DNA of 64,000 nucleotides from Paenibacillus glucanolyticus NBRC 15330 (GCF_004000885.1 NZ_BIMC01000016.1:62001-126000); one strand, 5' to 3'; shown: positions 34,440 through 44,240, numbered from the stretch's first letter. Notes: generated from the sequence alone by a model not told the origin. Numbers and translations: made by a program.

Positions 34440-35892
34440 AAGCGCTCGGTCCGGCCAGATCGTCCTCGCCGTTCTCCAAACCACCAGCCATGGGAATTTT
34501 CCCTTCCGGCAGCGGAAGTTTGACGATCACGGAGGTTCCTTGTCCAAGCTCACTCTCCATCTCCATCGCTCCCCCATGAAGCTCTATGAGCTGCTGGGTA
34601 ATGGCGAGTCCAAGTCCTGTTCCACCATTCAATGGGTTTACCTGGAAGAATCGGTCTTTTACCCGTCTAAGATGCTCATCCGATATGCCAATACCATGAT
34701 CCTTGACGGTGACAATCACGAATTTTTCCTCTATGGTGAAGGATAAATTGATCGCACCGTTCTCATGCGAGAACTTGACCGCATTGTCCACGATATTGAG
34801 AAACACCTGTTTTAAGCGGTTGGCATCCCCGTAGATGATCGGTTTTTCGTCGGACACCAATTTGATCTGGATGCCCTTCTTCTCGGCTTTGGTCCACAGA
34901 TTAAGCATGATCTCCTGCAGAAGCTCGCGTAAGTTCACGATCCCCTTCACAAGTTTCATCTCATTTTGCTGCAGCTTCGAGAAGTCAAGCAACTCCTCTA
35001 CGAGGCCAATCAACCGATCGGTTTCCTTGGTGATAATCTGCATTCCGATTTTTGTTTCTTCAGGATCGTAACCGCCGGAGTCAAGCGTTTCGCTCCAGCC
35101 CTTGATGCTGGTGAGCGGTGTGCGCAGCTCATGCGATATCGATGAGATAAAATCATCCTTTACCTGATTGCTTCGCACAATCTCCTGAGCCATATAGTTC
35201 AAGGTGGAGGATAACTCGCCAAGCTCATATTTATAATCGCCCTTGATCCGCACGTTAAACTTGCCCTTGGCCATCTGGGCGGATACCGTTGTGATATTGT
35301 TGAGCGGCTTCACAATGGAGTTAGCCAGCCCAATGCTGAATGCCAGGACAATGGCAAGCACGGCCGCTCCGATGCTGATAGCAAACAGCGTCATTTTCAT
35401 CAGTTTATCGTTAATGTACTCAAGCGATGTCACGTAACGAAGCACATAGGTGTTCTCAAAACCGTTCGAAACCGTTTGGGATACGGCCATGACGATCTGA
35501 CCGGTACCCTGCTGCTTGCCGATCCAGCGGCTCGTATTGCCGGCAAGCGCTTGAGTGACATCACTGGTTTTGATCGTCTGCTCCAAATCGAAACCGGTCG
35601 AGGTGGTGAGGACTTGCCCCGCAGGATTCAATATTTGAAGCTCCGTATTATACAATTCAAAATGACGGAGCATCTCGCTCAACTGATTAACATTATCCGC
35701 CGAGGTCAATCGAAAGGGCTGATAAAATTCGTTGGCGGTGTGAATATGGTTTGTCATATGGTTGTATACCGTATCGTAATAATACGTTCGTACTGCGATA
35801 AGAAAAATAACCTCAATCAGCAGCAACGCAATGAACACTACGAGAAAGTAGTGAAGCACGATTTGCCGCCGAATGCCTTTTTTGATGATCAT
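34438..35892 (-). CDS. Membrane sensor histidine kinase
   Basis: A 484-residue kinase. Helix 1 (about 12-34), an extracellular sensor (about 35-165), helix 2 (about 168-192), HAMP (about 193-245), HisKA with His254 (SHELRTP), and an HATPase domain with N box (NIVDNAVKFS), G1 (DHGIGIS) and G2 (GGTGLGLAI). It should phosphorylate the response regulator upstream; the ATG at 35892 overlaps that gene's TGA. A longer frame from 35910 lacks a ribosome binding site. The stimulus is unknown, but the lipoprotein at the head of the operon is a plausible accessory sensor. Confidence 0.92.
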   Translation of the reverse strand: MIIKKGIRRQIVLHYFLVVFIALLLIEVIFLIAVRTYYYDTVYNHMTNHIHTANEFYQPFRLTSADNVNQLSEMLRHFELYNTELQILNPAGQVLTTSTGFDLEQTIKTSDVTQALAGNTSRWIGKQQGTGQIVMAVSQTVSNGFENTYVLRYVTSLEYINDKLMKMTLFAISIGAAVLAIVLAFSIGLANSIVKPLNNITTVSAQMAKGKFNVRIKGDYKYELGELSSTLNYMAQEIVRSNQVKDDFISSISHELRTPLTSIKGWSETLDSGGYDPEETKIGMQIITKETDRLIGLVEELLDFSKLQQNEMKLVKGIVNLRELLQEIMLNLWTKAEKKGIQIKLVSDEKPIIYGDANRLKQVFLNIVDNAVKFSHENGAINLSFTIEEKFVIVTVKDHGIGISDEHLRRVKDRFFQVNPLNGGTGLGLAITQQLIELHGGAMEMESELGQGTSVIVKLPLPEGKIPMAGGLENGEDDLAGPSA

Positions 35893-36587
35893 TGTCCCTG
35901 ACCCTTCCATTTATAGCCATGACCCCATACCGTCTGGAGGTATTCCGGCTCGGAAGGATTGCCTTCGATTTTTTGGCGCAGTCTCCGAATGTTCACGTCC
36001 ACGATTTTGGGATCACCCATATATTCTTTGCCCCATACATGATCCAGCAGTACATCACGGCTAAGCGGCGTGTTTTCTTTCTCCAGGAAGAACTGCACCA
36101 GCGAGAATTCGGTCGGCGTCAGCTCCACTGGCTGCCCGTTCTTCTTAAACTGCTTGGAGATCAGATCCAGCGTGAATGGACCTGATTGAAAGGATACCTT
36201 AGCGGTTCCCGCACGCTGAACATTCACCCGTCGGAGGAGAGATTGCAGCCGCGCAATTAACTCTGTCGGACTAAACGGTTTGCTGACATGATCATCGGCT
36301 CCGACTGAAAGAGCATATACCTTATCCTGCTCCTGGACTTTCGCTGTCAGGAAAATAATGCCGATTCGCTCGTTCGTTTCCCGAATTCTGCGGCACACTT
36401 CAAAACCGTCAATTCCCGGAACCATCACATCGAGCAAGGCGATATCGATATCTGGCGTCGTTTGCAGCATACGAAGGGCTTCATTGCCGTCTCCTGTCTC
36501 CAGAACGTCAAAGCCGTTTCGTTTGAGATTGATTACAATAAAACTGCGGATTGATTCTTCATCTTCTAATATAAGCACTTTACTCAA
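35889..36587 (-). CDS. OmpR/PhoB-type response regulator
   Basis: A 232-residue regulator. The receiver domain has the acidic pair EDEE near residue 8-11, the phospho-acceptor Asp in LLDVMVPG, and Lys in VSKPF; a winged-helix trans_reg_C domain follows (ending LQTVWGHGYKWKG). The start is a TTG whose ribosome site (AAAGGGG) lies in the last codons of the lipoprotein gene, 3 bases upstream. Middle gene of a lipoprotein-regulator-kinase operon. Confidence 0.93.
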   Translation of the reverse strand: MSKVLILEDEESIRSFIVINLKRNGFDVLETGDGNEALRMLQTTPDIDIALLDVMVPGIDGFEVCRRIRETNERIGIIFLTAKVQEQDKVYALSVGADDHVSKPFSPTELIARLQSLLRRVNVQRAGTAKVSFQSGPFTLDLISKQFKKNGQPVELTPTEFSLVQFFLEKENTPLSRDVLLDHVWGKEYMGDPKIVDVNIRRLRQKIEGNPSEPEYLQTVWGHGYKWKGQGQ

Positions 36588-36590
36588 GGT

Positions 36591-37925
36591 CTAGTTCCCC
36601 TTTCTTTCGATAGGAGCCACATTATTGCTGCTTGGCTTTTTATCTTTTTTACTCAGCTTCAAATCTCCGTGACTCCGGTAAGCGATCACGCGATTCTTCT
36701 CTTTCACCAAAATCTCCCAATCAGATTCTGCTTTGCCCCACTGGGCCATTGTGAAGAATTTAATCTCAGCGACCGATTCGCCCGTGTCCGTCAAAACAAA
36801 ATTCAAATAAGCATTTTTGTTGGATTCCGGTGTGATGGTAATCTTCTGGTACATGTCCGGCGGAAAGTCCAGATAAAAGCGATTATCCATGTCATAGTAT
36901 CTTTGAAGTACAAATTGCAGGCCTTCCCGTTCGCCGCTCTCGCGAATTTCCCCGTCCCACTGGAAGTAGGTGGTAAAGAACGGGATCTCATCCACGATAA
37001 GCCGATCCTCCCAGCCGCTTGGTCTCGTAAGAACACCAAACTCCAAAATCCCGTCATCATTCACGTCTTCGCTCTCTACAGGCAGTTCCTTGTAGGTAAG
37101 CAGCTCGTCCTGAAGCACGTCAATAAACTTGCCATCTTCCATAATGATGATTTTGGAATACGAGGAGTTGGATACAACGGAAGCGTCCAGGATGATACCT
37201 TCTTTGTTTTTGGCCACTTTACCTGCGACAACATTGTAATAACTTTCAATATTTGGCCCAAGATCCAGCTTGTTAAGCTCTACAAAGGCATCTTCAAACT
37301 TATCATACTGATAGGTGCTGATATACGATAACTCCTTCTGCTGGAGATAGACAACCGTGATATCCTTGATCTTGTCACCATTCATATCACCAATATTAAA
37401 GTGCGTGTACGGCAAGGCAGGCACTTTTTCCAGCGAATCCCCGGAGAATGAATACACGGTCAGCAAGTTTTGGAGATTCTCTTCGCCGCGGGAGAAACCA
37501 GCTACGATATCAACCTTGCCGTCATTCGTGAAATCAACGAAATCAAACGATTCCAGAACCGTCCCTTCCCCGTCAAAATCCAGCTTCTTCACCCATGTAT
37601 CACCCTGCTGCTGCATGATCATGCCATGGATCTTCACTTCTTCATCCGGCGTCTGATAGAAGACAACCGCTTCCAGAATGCCATCATTGTCCAGGTCATG
37701 GATTCGGATCGAACTGCTGTCCACGTCACTTCGCGGCCGGATAATGGCTCCGTTGTCCAGCTTAAGCTTCTGAAGTGCAGACTGGATGGCACCATTCAGT
37801 GTCGCTTTATCCGTCGGCAAATCCGGTTTCTTCATTAAGGAGACAGGGTCCTGAATGAACGTGCAGCCGCTTATGATCAATAGTAACAAGCCCGATAAGA
37901 GGGCTTGCATCACTCTATATTTCAA
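36591..37925 (-). CDS. Lipoprotein with FG-GAP/VCBS-like calcium-loop repeats
   Basis: A 444-residue lipoprotein (lipobox ISGC, Cys21). The body carries four spaced Asp-rich loops of the D-x-[DN]-x-DG type: DLDNDGILEAV (77-87), DFTNDGKVDIV (131-141), DMNGDKIKDIT (180-190) and DVNDDGILEFG (287-297), like FG-GAP beta-propeller blades that bind Ca2+. The C-terminal about 130 residues are of unknown type. It heads the operon with the two-component genes and would sit outside the membrane. A role in sensing is an inference. The start (TTG at 37925) has a weak ribosome site; ATG at 37910 is an alternative. Confidence 0.8.
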   Translation of the reverse strand: MKYRVMQALLSGLLLLIISGCTFIQDPVSLMKKPDLPTDKATLNGAIQSALQKLKLDNGAIIRPRSDVDSSSIRIHDLDNDGILEAVVFYQTPDEEVKIHGMIMQQQGDTWVKKLDFDGEGTVLESFDFVDFTNDGKVDIVAGFSRGEENLQNLLTVYSFSGDSLEKVPALPYTHFNIGDMNGDKIKDITVVYLQQKELSYISTYQYDKFEDAFVELNKLDLGPNIESYYNVVAGKVAKNKEGIILDASVVSNSSYSKIIIMEDGKFIDVLQDELLTYKELPVESEDVNDDGILEFGVLTRPSGWEDRLIVDEIPFFTTYFQWDGEIRESGEREGLQFVLQRYYDMDNRFYLDFPPDMYQKITITPESNKNAYLNFVLTDTGESVAEIKFFTMAQWGKAESDWEILVKEKNRVIAYRSHGDLKLSKKDKKPSSNNVAPIERKGN

Positions 37926-37976
37926 TAAGTATCAACTCATTTCTATACATTCACCTAGATATATGGCGAACGATAA

Positions 37977-38696
37977 TTACAGTCTTGACTTCTCACCATG
38001 CGTTAAACGTCTCCCGGTTACATCCACTGCAAGCTGCCCGCCCGCAAGACCCATGATGCGGGTGCAATACTTCTCGGCAAGCTCCAGGGGGATAACGGTA
38101 AATACCGTTAAACGTTCTTCTTCACACAATGTTTTAAGGGTCTTCAACACGTGTTCGGCCGAGGCCGGATCGAGCCCCGTCACCGGTTCGTCGGCCAATA
38201 TAACCTTGGCCCCGTGGACCAGTGCCCGTGCAATGGCAATTCGCTGCTTCTCGCCGCCGCTGAGCTCGCCTGCCTTGCGCTTAGCCTTGTCCAATAAACC
38301 AAGATGCTCGATTGTATCCATGGCCCCCATATAATCATCAGATCGAACCATCCCCGTAACCATTCGCCACATCGGCGTTTGGCTGGATTGCCCGATCAAT
38401 ACGTTCTTAAGTGCGGTACGATTTACATTTAAGGCCGGGTTCTGCTCAAGATAAGCCCATTCCCGGCGAATCCTCCGTTTTCCAGCAGGATTCATCATAT
38501 CTTCGCCATCGATGGTTAACTTGCCGCCATCCCATTTTTGCTGCATGGAGAGGCAGCTCATCATCAGACTTTTTCCGCTTCCGCTTGCACCGATCAGACC
38601 GATCATTTCCCCGTGTTCCATCTGAAAAGTAATATCCTTTAACACCGGTGTGCGTTCAGGGCCCATCGTTTTCTTCAGGCGATCCACTTTAATCAT
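37977..38696 (-). CDS. Orphan PhnC-like ABC ATPase
   Basis: A 239-residue ATPase. Walker A GASGSGKS (36-43), Q-loop Gln85, signature LSGGEKQR (145-152) and Walker B VILADEP (165-171) are intact. The middle (TPMWRMVTGMVRSDDYMGAM) resembles phosphonate-transporter PhnC. However, the H-loop, normally SLHD, reads TVIP (200-203), so the switch histidine is missing. No permease or binding-protein gene lies next to it. It could be a regulatory ATPase or a degenerating transporter part. The ATG follows GGGAGAGA. Confidence 0.85.
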   Translation of the reverse strand: MIKVDRLKKTMGPERTPVLKDITFQMEHGEMIGLIGASGSGKSLMMSCLSMQQKWDGGKLTIDGEDMMNPAGKRRIRREWAYLEQNPALNVNRTALKNVLIGQSSQTPMWRMVTGMVRSDDYMGAMDTIEHLGLLDKAKRKAGELSGGEKQRIAIARALVHGAKVILADEPVTGLDPASAEHVLKTLKTLCEEERLTVFTVIPLELAEKYCTRIMGLAGGQLAVDVTGRRLTHGEKSRL

Positions 38697-38779
38697 GTTA
38701 TCGTCTCTCCCGTCAAGTGCATATTCCTACTCTCTAGTTTAGAAGAAAGCGAAAGCAATTGCCATGAGAACACATGTTT

Positions 38780-39961
38780 CTATTGTTGTGGAGATACAGA
38801 TTTGACTTTAAACCATAAACCCGTACAAGCAAACAAAATATACAAGCCTCCGAGCAGAACAAATATGCCTCCGTTCCACCCGGTTTCCATAATAGCCCCA
38901 CCGGCATTAGGACCTGCTATGCTGCCCGCATTAAAGTGGAAGGAAGCCACCACGTTTGCTGCCGGCAGCAGCACTCGGGGAAGTATATCGGCAGCATAAG
39001 CCAGCCCAAGCGAGAAGAACGATCCGACCAATCCTCCCGCCAGAGTTAACAATACTAATATTGCCCAGAAATTCGTTCCTGCCACCGGTATGAGCAAGAA
39101 ACAGCACCCGCCCACGATCCCGGCGATGGTCAGCACCCGTTTCCGTCCGAATTTGTCGCTCCATATTCCGAGCGGAAGCTGCAGCAGGAGTCCGCCGATC
39201 CCGACAAAAGGCAGCAGGGCCGAGATCTCGCCTAAAGTGAATCCGCTTCTTAATCCATATACAGGGAAGTTGCTGTTAATCCCCGCTTCCATGTACCCGT
39301 ACAGAAAAGCAGGGATTAATGCAAACCAGGCTAAGCGGTAGCTTTTGAGATACCGGCCTCCAGGCTGCTGTTCCCCGTTTTCGCTTTTTTCCGGCTTCAG
39401 ATTCGGGAGCTTAAAGAGCACAACCAACAGAATGAACAAGAACAGTACCGCCAGGATCAGAAACGGTACCGCTTCGCCATATTTTAATAGAGGAATGCCC
39501 AGCGGCCCAATACTAAATCCCAGTCCGTACGACATGCCGTAGAAGGATATACTCCGCCCCCGGTTTTTGGCCGTTGACATCATGAGCACCCAGAGCTGTG
39601 CCGCATAATGAAGGGCACTGTCGCCAATACCGACAAGCACCCGGAGCACAAACCAGACGGCCACACTCGGTATTAATGGAAATGCGACAAGCGACAGCAT
39701 GACCAGAACGAGCCCGGACACAATCAGCTTTTTGAAGCCGACCCACCCGAGAACCCTCTCGGCCACCAGCGTCATCGCAAAGGATCCAACGTATAGTGCG
39801 GCTGCATTCAATCCGTTCATGGATGAGGAGATGCCCATCCGTTCCAAAAATATAGCCAGTACCGGCAGTAACAGTCCCTGGCTTAAGCCCGCCGCAACCA
39901 CGACGGCAATTAATATAAAATAATGAGTTCTCCCTTGACGGGGGTTTACAACTTCTGCCAC
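38780..39961 (-). CDS. Major facilitator superfamily transporter
   Basis: A 393-residue MFS protein with 12 predicted helices and the inter-helix motif IWSDKFGRKRVL in the loop between helices 8 and 9 (about residues 265-276). A hydrophilic central loop (about 190-205) separates the two halves. It resembles drug or metabolite exporters of the YfkF/AraJ kind; the substrate is not visible. The start is GTG, preceded by GAGGAGG at a slightly long distance. Divergent from the ArsR-type regulator at 40092, a common arrangement when the regulator controls the pump. Confidence 0.88.
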   Translation of the reverse strand: MAEVVNPRQGRTHYFILIAVVVAAGLSQGLLLPVLAIFLERMGISSSMNGLNAAALYVGSFAMTLVAERVLGWVGFKKLIVSGLVLVMLSLVAFPLIPSVAVWFVLRVLVGIGDSALHYAAQLWVLMMSTAKNRGRSISFYGMSYGLGFSIGPLGIPLLKYGEAVPFLILAVLFLFILLVVLFKLPNLKPEKSENGEQQPGGRYLKSYRLAWFALIPAFLYGYMEAGINSNFPVYGLRSGFTLGEISALLPFVGIGGLLLQLPLGIWSDKFGRKRVLTIAGIVGGCCFLLIPVAGTNFWAILVLLTLAGGLVGSFFSLGLAYAADILPRVLLPAANVVASFHFNAGSIAGPNAGGAIMETGWNGGIFVLLGGLYILFACTGLWFKVKSVSPQQ

Positions 39962-40091
39962 TGCAATATAGTCCTCCTCTAATGTGAAAAAACGATGAAT
40001 TTAAACAGTCAGATGAACATTATAGTGGACAAGCCCAATCGATACAAGCCATAATAAGAACAATGCCATCAATTGGGAGGGTATCTGTGTA

Positions 40092-41009
40092 ATGAAGTAC
40101 AAAGTTAGTATTGATGTATCCATGGTGTACGAGCTGCTGGGCAGCTTCATGATATATGCAACAAGAAAATGGACCGATAACCTGGATATCGGAAAGCAGC
40201 TTATTACCGAGATGGACGAACGTTTGCCTCAGCAGGTGCGCGTCCAGTTCAGTGGAGCCCGTTTATGGCCGCTGGCCGATTATGACGTATTATATGCCCT
40301 GATCATGCTTAGGGGAGAACATGAGGAGATTCCGGATTTTCTTCAGTGGATTGAATCATCCCCTGTGGAGGAACTCCATGGTCTGCTGCAGCCGCATTTG
40401 CCGTCCCTGTCACTGGATGAAATCTCTAGAATCCGAGCAGACTACACACCACTCATGAAACTCTGGTATGAGCATTATTTTTCCAATGTGGAACGGGATT
40501 TGTATCATTTGCTGGAGGAAGATGCCGAGGAAAAACGGATGCTTCTTCCCAAAATGGACGACGAGAACCTGATCGAATACGCCTCAAGCGGCGTTATCCT
40601 GGACGATGTGCGGCAGGAACATGTGGTCTTGTTCCCCGGAACTCATTTTCGCCCGATCAATACCTATTGCTTCTATGAAAATGTACTCCTGCTCCAATAT
40701 CCGATCGATATCCCGGAGGAAGAGGAAGATGAACCCCCCGTTGTGCTCCTGCGCATGACAGAGGCGCTTGCGGATCCGGAACGTCTCCGTCTCCTGCGAT
40801 ATATTGCGGACGAGCCGAAGGCCGTATCCGAAATGGCAACTGAACTGGGGCAGCCTTATGAAGATCTGATGCATCATTTAATGATATTGAGGGCGGCAGG
40901 TTTGCTGCGCTCCCATCTGAAATCCGAAAATAACGAAAGATTCAGCCTGCGACCGGATGGAGCATCCGAACTGCAGATGTTCCTAGAGACCTACATTCGA
41001 CTTTCATAG
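40092..41009 (+). CDS. ArsR-type winged-helix regulator with long N-terminal domain
   Basis: A 305-residue protein. The last about 85 residues form an ArsR/SmtB-like winged helix (LADPERLRLLRYIADEPK, then MATELGQPYEDLMHHLMILR and AAGLLRS). The first about 215 residues are an acidic helical domain found in larger ArsR-like regulators of Bacillales; it has no ArsR metal box. Expected to bind DNA and control the divergent MFS gene and/or the HAD gene 16 bases downstream. ATG follows GGGAGGG. Confidence 0.85.
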   Translation: MKYKVSIDVSMVYELLGSFMIYATRKWTDNLDIGKQLITEMDERLPQQVRVQFSGARLWPLADYDVLYALIMLRGEHEEIPDFLQWIESSPVEELHGLLQPHLPSLSLDEISRIRADYTPLMKLWYEHYFSNVERDLYHLLEEDAEEKRMLLPKMDDENLIEYASSGVILDDVRQEHVVLFPGTHFRPINTYCFYENVLLLQYPIDIPEEEEDEPPVVLLRMTEALADPERLRLLRYIADEPKAVSEMATELGQPYEDLMHHLMILRAAGLLRSHLKSENNERFSLRPDGASELQMFLETYIRLS

Positions 41010-41025
41010 CAAGAAGGAGCTTACC

Positions 41026-41763
41026 ATGAGCCAAACACCACAGCATATTATTTTCGACATGGATGACACCTTGATTCACTGCAACAAATATTTCGATCTG
41101 ATCCTGGGTGATTATTTCGAGTGGATGACCGAATGGTTCCAGCAGTATGGTGTAACTACTCAGGATATCCGTACCAAACAGATGGAAATCGACGTAGCCG
41201 GCGTGGATAAGATGGGATTCGCAAGCGTTAACTTCCCCAAATCCCTGATCGCTACGTATCATTATTTTAGCAAGGTTCACGGAAGAGGAAGCTCTCCAAA
41301 AGAAGAGGAGCTGCTCTTCAAATTAGGTCTAAGTGTGTATGATCAGGAAATTGAGGCTTATCCCGGCATGATTGAGACATTGGAGGAGCTTCGAGATGAA
41401 GGACATCAATTGTACCTGTACACCGGTGGAGAACCCAAAATTCAGACACGTAAAATCGAACAAATGAAACTAGCGGAGTATTTTAATGATCGTATCTATA
41501 TCCGTCAGCATAAAAATATTACGGCCCTGGAAGAAATCCTGAGCCTAGGAACATTCGACCGCTCCGACACGTGGATGATTGGCAACTCGCTTCGCACGGA
41601 TGTGGTGCCGGCTCTGACGGCTGGTATTAATAGCATTTATATCAAGCAGCAGCGGGAGTGGCAGTATAATCTGGTGGAGCTGAAACAAGAACCCCATAAT
41701 GTGCTGTACACCGTTTCCGCCTTAACCGAGGTGCCTGAAGTCATTCAGGAGCATTTAAATTAA
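41026..41763 (+). CDS. HAD superfamily hydrolase
   Basis: A 245-residue phosphatase-like protein. Motif I is IIFDMDDTL (Asp11 nucleophile, Asp13), motif II TGG near residue 127, motif III Lys in the RQHK region, and motif IV NSLRTDVVPA. A helical cap lies between motifs I and II. It lies 16 bases after the ArsR-type gene with AAGGAG before its ATG and shares its terminator, so the two form an operon. Substrate unknown. Confidence 0.88.
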   Translation: MSQTPQHIIFDMDDTLIHCNKYFDLILGDYFEWMTEWFQQYGVTTQDIRTKQMEIDVAGVDKMGFASVNFPKSLIATYHYFSKVHGRGSSPKEEELLFKLGLSVYDQEIEAYPGMIETLEELRDEGHQLYLYTGGEPKIQTRKIEQMKLAEYFNDRIYIRQHKNITALEEILSLGTFDRSDTWMIGNSLRTDVVPALTAGINSIYIKQQREWQYNLVELKQEPHNVLYTVSALTEVPEVIQEHLN

Positions 41764-41772
41764 ACCAAATAA

Positions 41773-41817
41773 AACCGAGCCGCTCAGGACAGCATCCTGA
41801 ATTGGCCCGGTTTTTTG
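41773..41817 (+). terminator. Terminator of the ArsR-HAD operon
   Basis: A branched stem, AAACCG ... CGGTTT with an inner TCAGGA/TCCTGA hairpin, ends in TTTTTT, a few bases after the HAD stop. Confidence 0.85.
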
Positions 41818-41838
41818 CTTTACTCTACATGACAACCC

Positions 41839-44124
41839 TTACTTCACGGACGCGCTTGTATCCTCTGCCTGTACGGATAGCTTTCCATTACCGTCGGCAG
41901 CCAGCACAATCCTGCCCTTATACGTGCTGCCATCATCATTTTTAAAAGATAATACCTGGGTTTTGCCTTGAAGCAGCAAGGATTTCAGCATCGCATGCGT
42001 AACATTCTTGCCCGCAAATTCCTTCCAGATCACATAACTGCAGCCGGTCTTGAAGTTCGCGCAGCCATAACCTTTGCGTCCTTCAATAATCTGCCCGTCA
42101 CACCCGGGTCTAGGACAACGCCCTAACGGTGATCGCACGGACGACGCATCGGTTGCTGTCTTAGATTTGGGAGCACTCTTCGCGGGACGCTCTTCGCGGG
42201 CGCGAGCCGCGGCATCCGCTTTCCCCGTGCTCCGCTTCCCTCTGCCCTTCGCCTTGTCCTCATCTCCACCGAATAAGGACGAAGGTGCAGGACGCTGCGA
42301 GGATACCTTGTTTATGATGGAAATGGTAAACTTCTGCACATTTTGCATGAACACGTCTGCCGAAGCCTCACCCTTGGATATTTGGTTAAGGCGCCGCTCC
42401 CATTGGCCTGTCATTTCGGGTGAAGCCAGCAATTCTACTCCTGCATGCCGGATCAGCTCAACCGCCGTTCTTCCTTTTTGGGTTACGGTGATTTTCTTGC
42501 CCTGCATCGTAATATATCCAACCTTTTTCAAACGCTCGATCGTTGCTGCCCGGGTTGCCGGCGTTCCAAGCCCGCTGTCCTTCATGGCATCCCGAAGTGC
42601 TTCATCCTCAATGGACTTTCCGGCGCTTTCCATCGCCTTCAGCAAAGTCCCTTCCGTGTAACTCTTCGGCGGCTGGGTCGCCTTTTCTTTCACTTCGGAC
42701 TTTTTACAGTGAACGGGATGATCGGGAACCAGGTCGAATGAGCGATCGTTCCACTCCTGGGTCTCCTCTTCCTCGTCCTCTTTTCCCTTCTTAGAGGAAG
42801 GCTTGGCCTTCTTCTGCTCTTTATCCCGGGTTATCAGCACCTTCCAGCCGAGGGACAGCAGCTCCTTAATTCCGGTCTTAAACGTCTCTCCCTCAACCTC
42901 GGTAAGCACCGTATGCTGCTTGTACTTCGCCGGTGGGTAAAAATGCGACAGAAAACGGATGATGACCAGATCATAAATATGCTGCTCCTCCTTGCTCAGC
43001 GTGCCCGGACGCTTCAATGTCGGGAGGATGGCATGGTGATCCTCTACCCGCTGCGGATTGCATACGGCTTTGTTGTTGATATTAACACGGCTCGGCTCGG
43101 CCCCTTCCGCCATGGAGGCATAGGGGGTCGATTTTAACATATGAAGCGCCTTGTGCATCCCTTCAATGTTCTGTTCATTGACATAGTTGGAGTTGGTACG
43201 CGGGTACGAGATCACCTTATGGCGTTCATATAGCGCTTGTGCAAGATCCAGCGTTTTTTTGGCAGAGTATCCGTACTTGGCATTGGCATCGCGCTGGAGA
43301 AGTGTCAAATCATACAATTTGAATGGATATTCCTTGGTTTCCTTCACTTCATATTTCGCAATGACACCGTTCTTACCGTTCACCTTGGCAGCGATCGTGT
43401 CCGCTTTCTCCTGGGAGGTCAACCGTTCTCCCTGCCATGTCCCGGTATACTCCAGCTTCTCTTGCTTAAACACCGCCAACACATCGTAAAAGGTTTGCGA
43501 TTCGAAGGCTTCAATCTCCTTCTGCCGATCATAGATAAGAGCAAGAACCGGCGTCTGCACCCGCCCTACGGACAGTAATGTCTGATGACGCGTTGTAAAG
43601 GCGCGTGACGCATTCATGCCGATCAGCCAATCCGCTTCACTGCGTGCGCGTGCGGCTTGGGTCAAATACTCGAATTCCACCCCGTCCTTCAGCTCCGCAA
43701 AACCTTTGGCAATGCTCTCCGCTGTTAAATCCGATATCCATAATCTTTTTACGGGTTGTCTGAGCTTTAATTGCTGCTGGATCAAGGCGAAAATATACTG
43801 TCCTTCCCGTCCCGCATCACAAGCATTTACGATATGGCTGCAGCGCTTGGCTACCTCGCCAATGACCTTCAATTGGTCCTTGGTTTTCGGATTCGGGATG
43901 ATTTTGAACTGCTCCGGAATGATCGGCAGATCCCGTAAATTCCAGCGTTTATACTTCGGATCATATGCATCCGGCTCAGCAAGCCCTACCAGATGTCCGA
44001 TAGCCCAAGTTATGATATACTGCTCTCCTTCAAGATATGTACGGTTATTCTTCGCTCGCGGCTCGATTACCGCAGCAATGTTCCGTCCCATATCCGGCTT
44101 TTCGGCAATGACCAACGTTTTCAA
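41839..44124 (-). CDS. topB: DNA topoisomerase III
   Basis: A 761-residue type IA topoisomerase. The Toprim domain starts TLVIAEKPDMGR and includes NACDAGREGQ. The strand-cleaving Tyr lies in SYPRTNSNYV, and the central domain has GLGTPATRAATIERL. A Lys/Ala-rich linker (about 640-675) leads to a C-terminal zinc finger (RCPRPGCDGQ ... GCANFKTGC). It decatenates replication intermediates. TTG start with GGAGGAG upstream. No conjugation genes surround it, so this is probably the chromosomal copy rather than an ICE topoisomerase. Confidence 0.95.
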   Translation of the reverse strand: MKTLVIAEKPDMGRNIAAVIEPRAKNNRTYLEGEQYIITWAIGHLVGLAEPDAYDPKYKRWNLRDLPIIPEQFKIIPNPKTKDQLKVIGEVAKRCSHIVNACDAGREGQYIFALIQQQLKLRQPVKRLWISDLTAESIAKGFAELKDGVEFEYLTQAARARSEADWLIGMNASRAFTTRHQTLLSVGRVQTPVLALIYDRQKEIEAFESQTFYDVLAVFKQEKLEYTGTWQGERLTSQEKADTIAAKVNGKNGVIAKYEVKETKEYPFKLYDLTLLQRDANAKYGYSAKKTLDLAQALYERHKVISYPRTNSNYVNEQNIEGMHKALHMLKSTPYASMAEGAEPSRVNINNKAVCNPQRVEDHHAILPTLKRPGTLSKEEQHIYDLVIIRFLSHFYPPAKYKQHTVLTEVEGETFKTGIKELLSLGWKVLITRDKEQKKAKPSSKKGKEDEEEETQEWNDRSFDLVPDHPVHCKKSEVKEKATQPPKSYTEGTLLKAMESAGKSIEDEALRDAMKDSGLGTPATRAATIERLKKVGYITMQGKKITVTQKGRTAVELIRHAGVELLASPEMTGQWERRLNQISKGEASADVFMQNVQKFTISIINKVSSQRPAPSSLFGGDEDKAKGRGKRSTGKADAAARAREERPAKSAPKSKTATDASSVRSPLGRCPRPGCDGQIIEGRKGYGCANFKTGCSYVIWKEFAGKNVTHAMLKSLLLQGKTQVLSFKNDDGSTYKGRIVLAADGNGKLSVQAEDTSASVK

Positions 44125-44177
44125 ATGACATTCTCCTCCCCGACCGAGTTGCCCCGTGCGCAGTGGCTAACTCCAAA

Positions 44178-44204
44178 AAGGACTTCGCTCTCGCGAAGTC
44201 CCTT
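44178..44204 (-). terminator. Terminator of gltD
   Basis: AAAGGGACTTCGC / GCGAAGTCC with a 4-base loop and TTTTT on the minus strand, 36 bases after the gltD stop and before topB's upstream region. Confidence 0.85.
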
Positions 44205-44240
44205 TAACTACTATTTATGATAGCATATTTAGGAGAGGGT

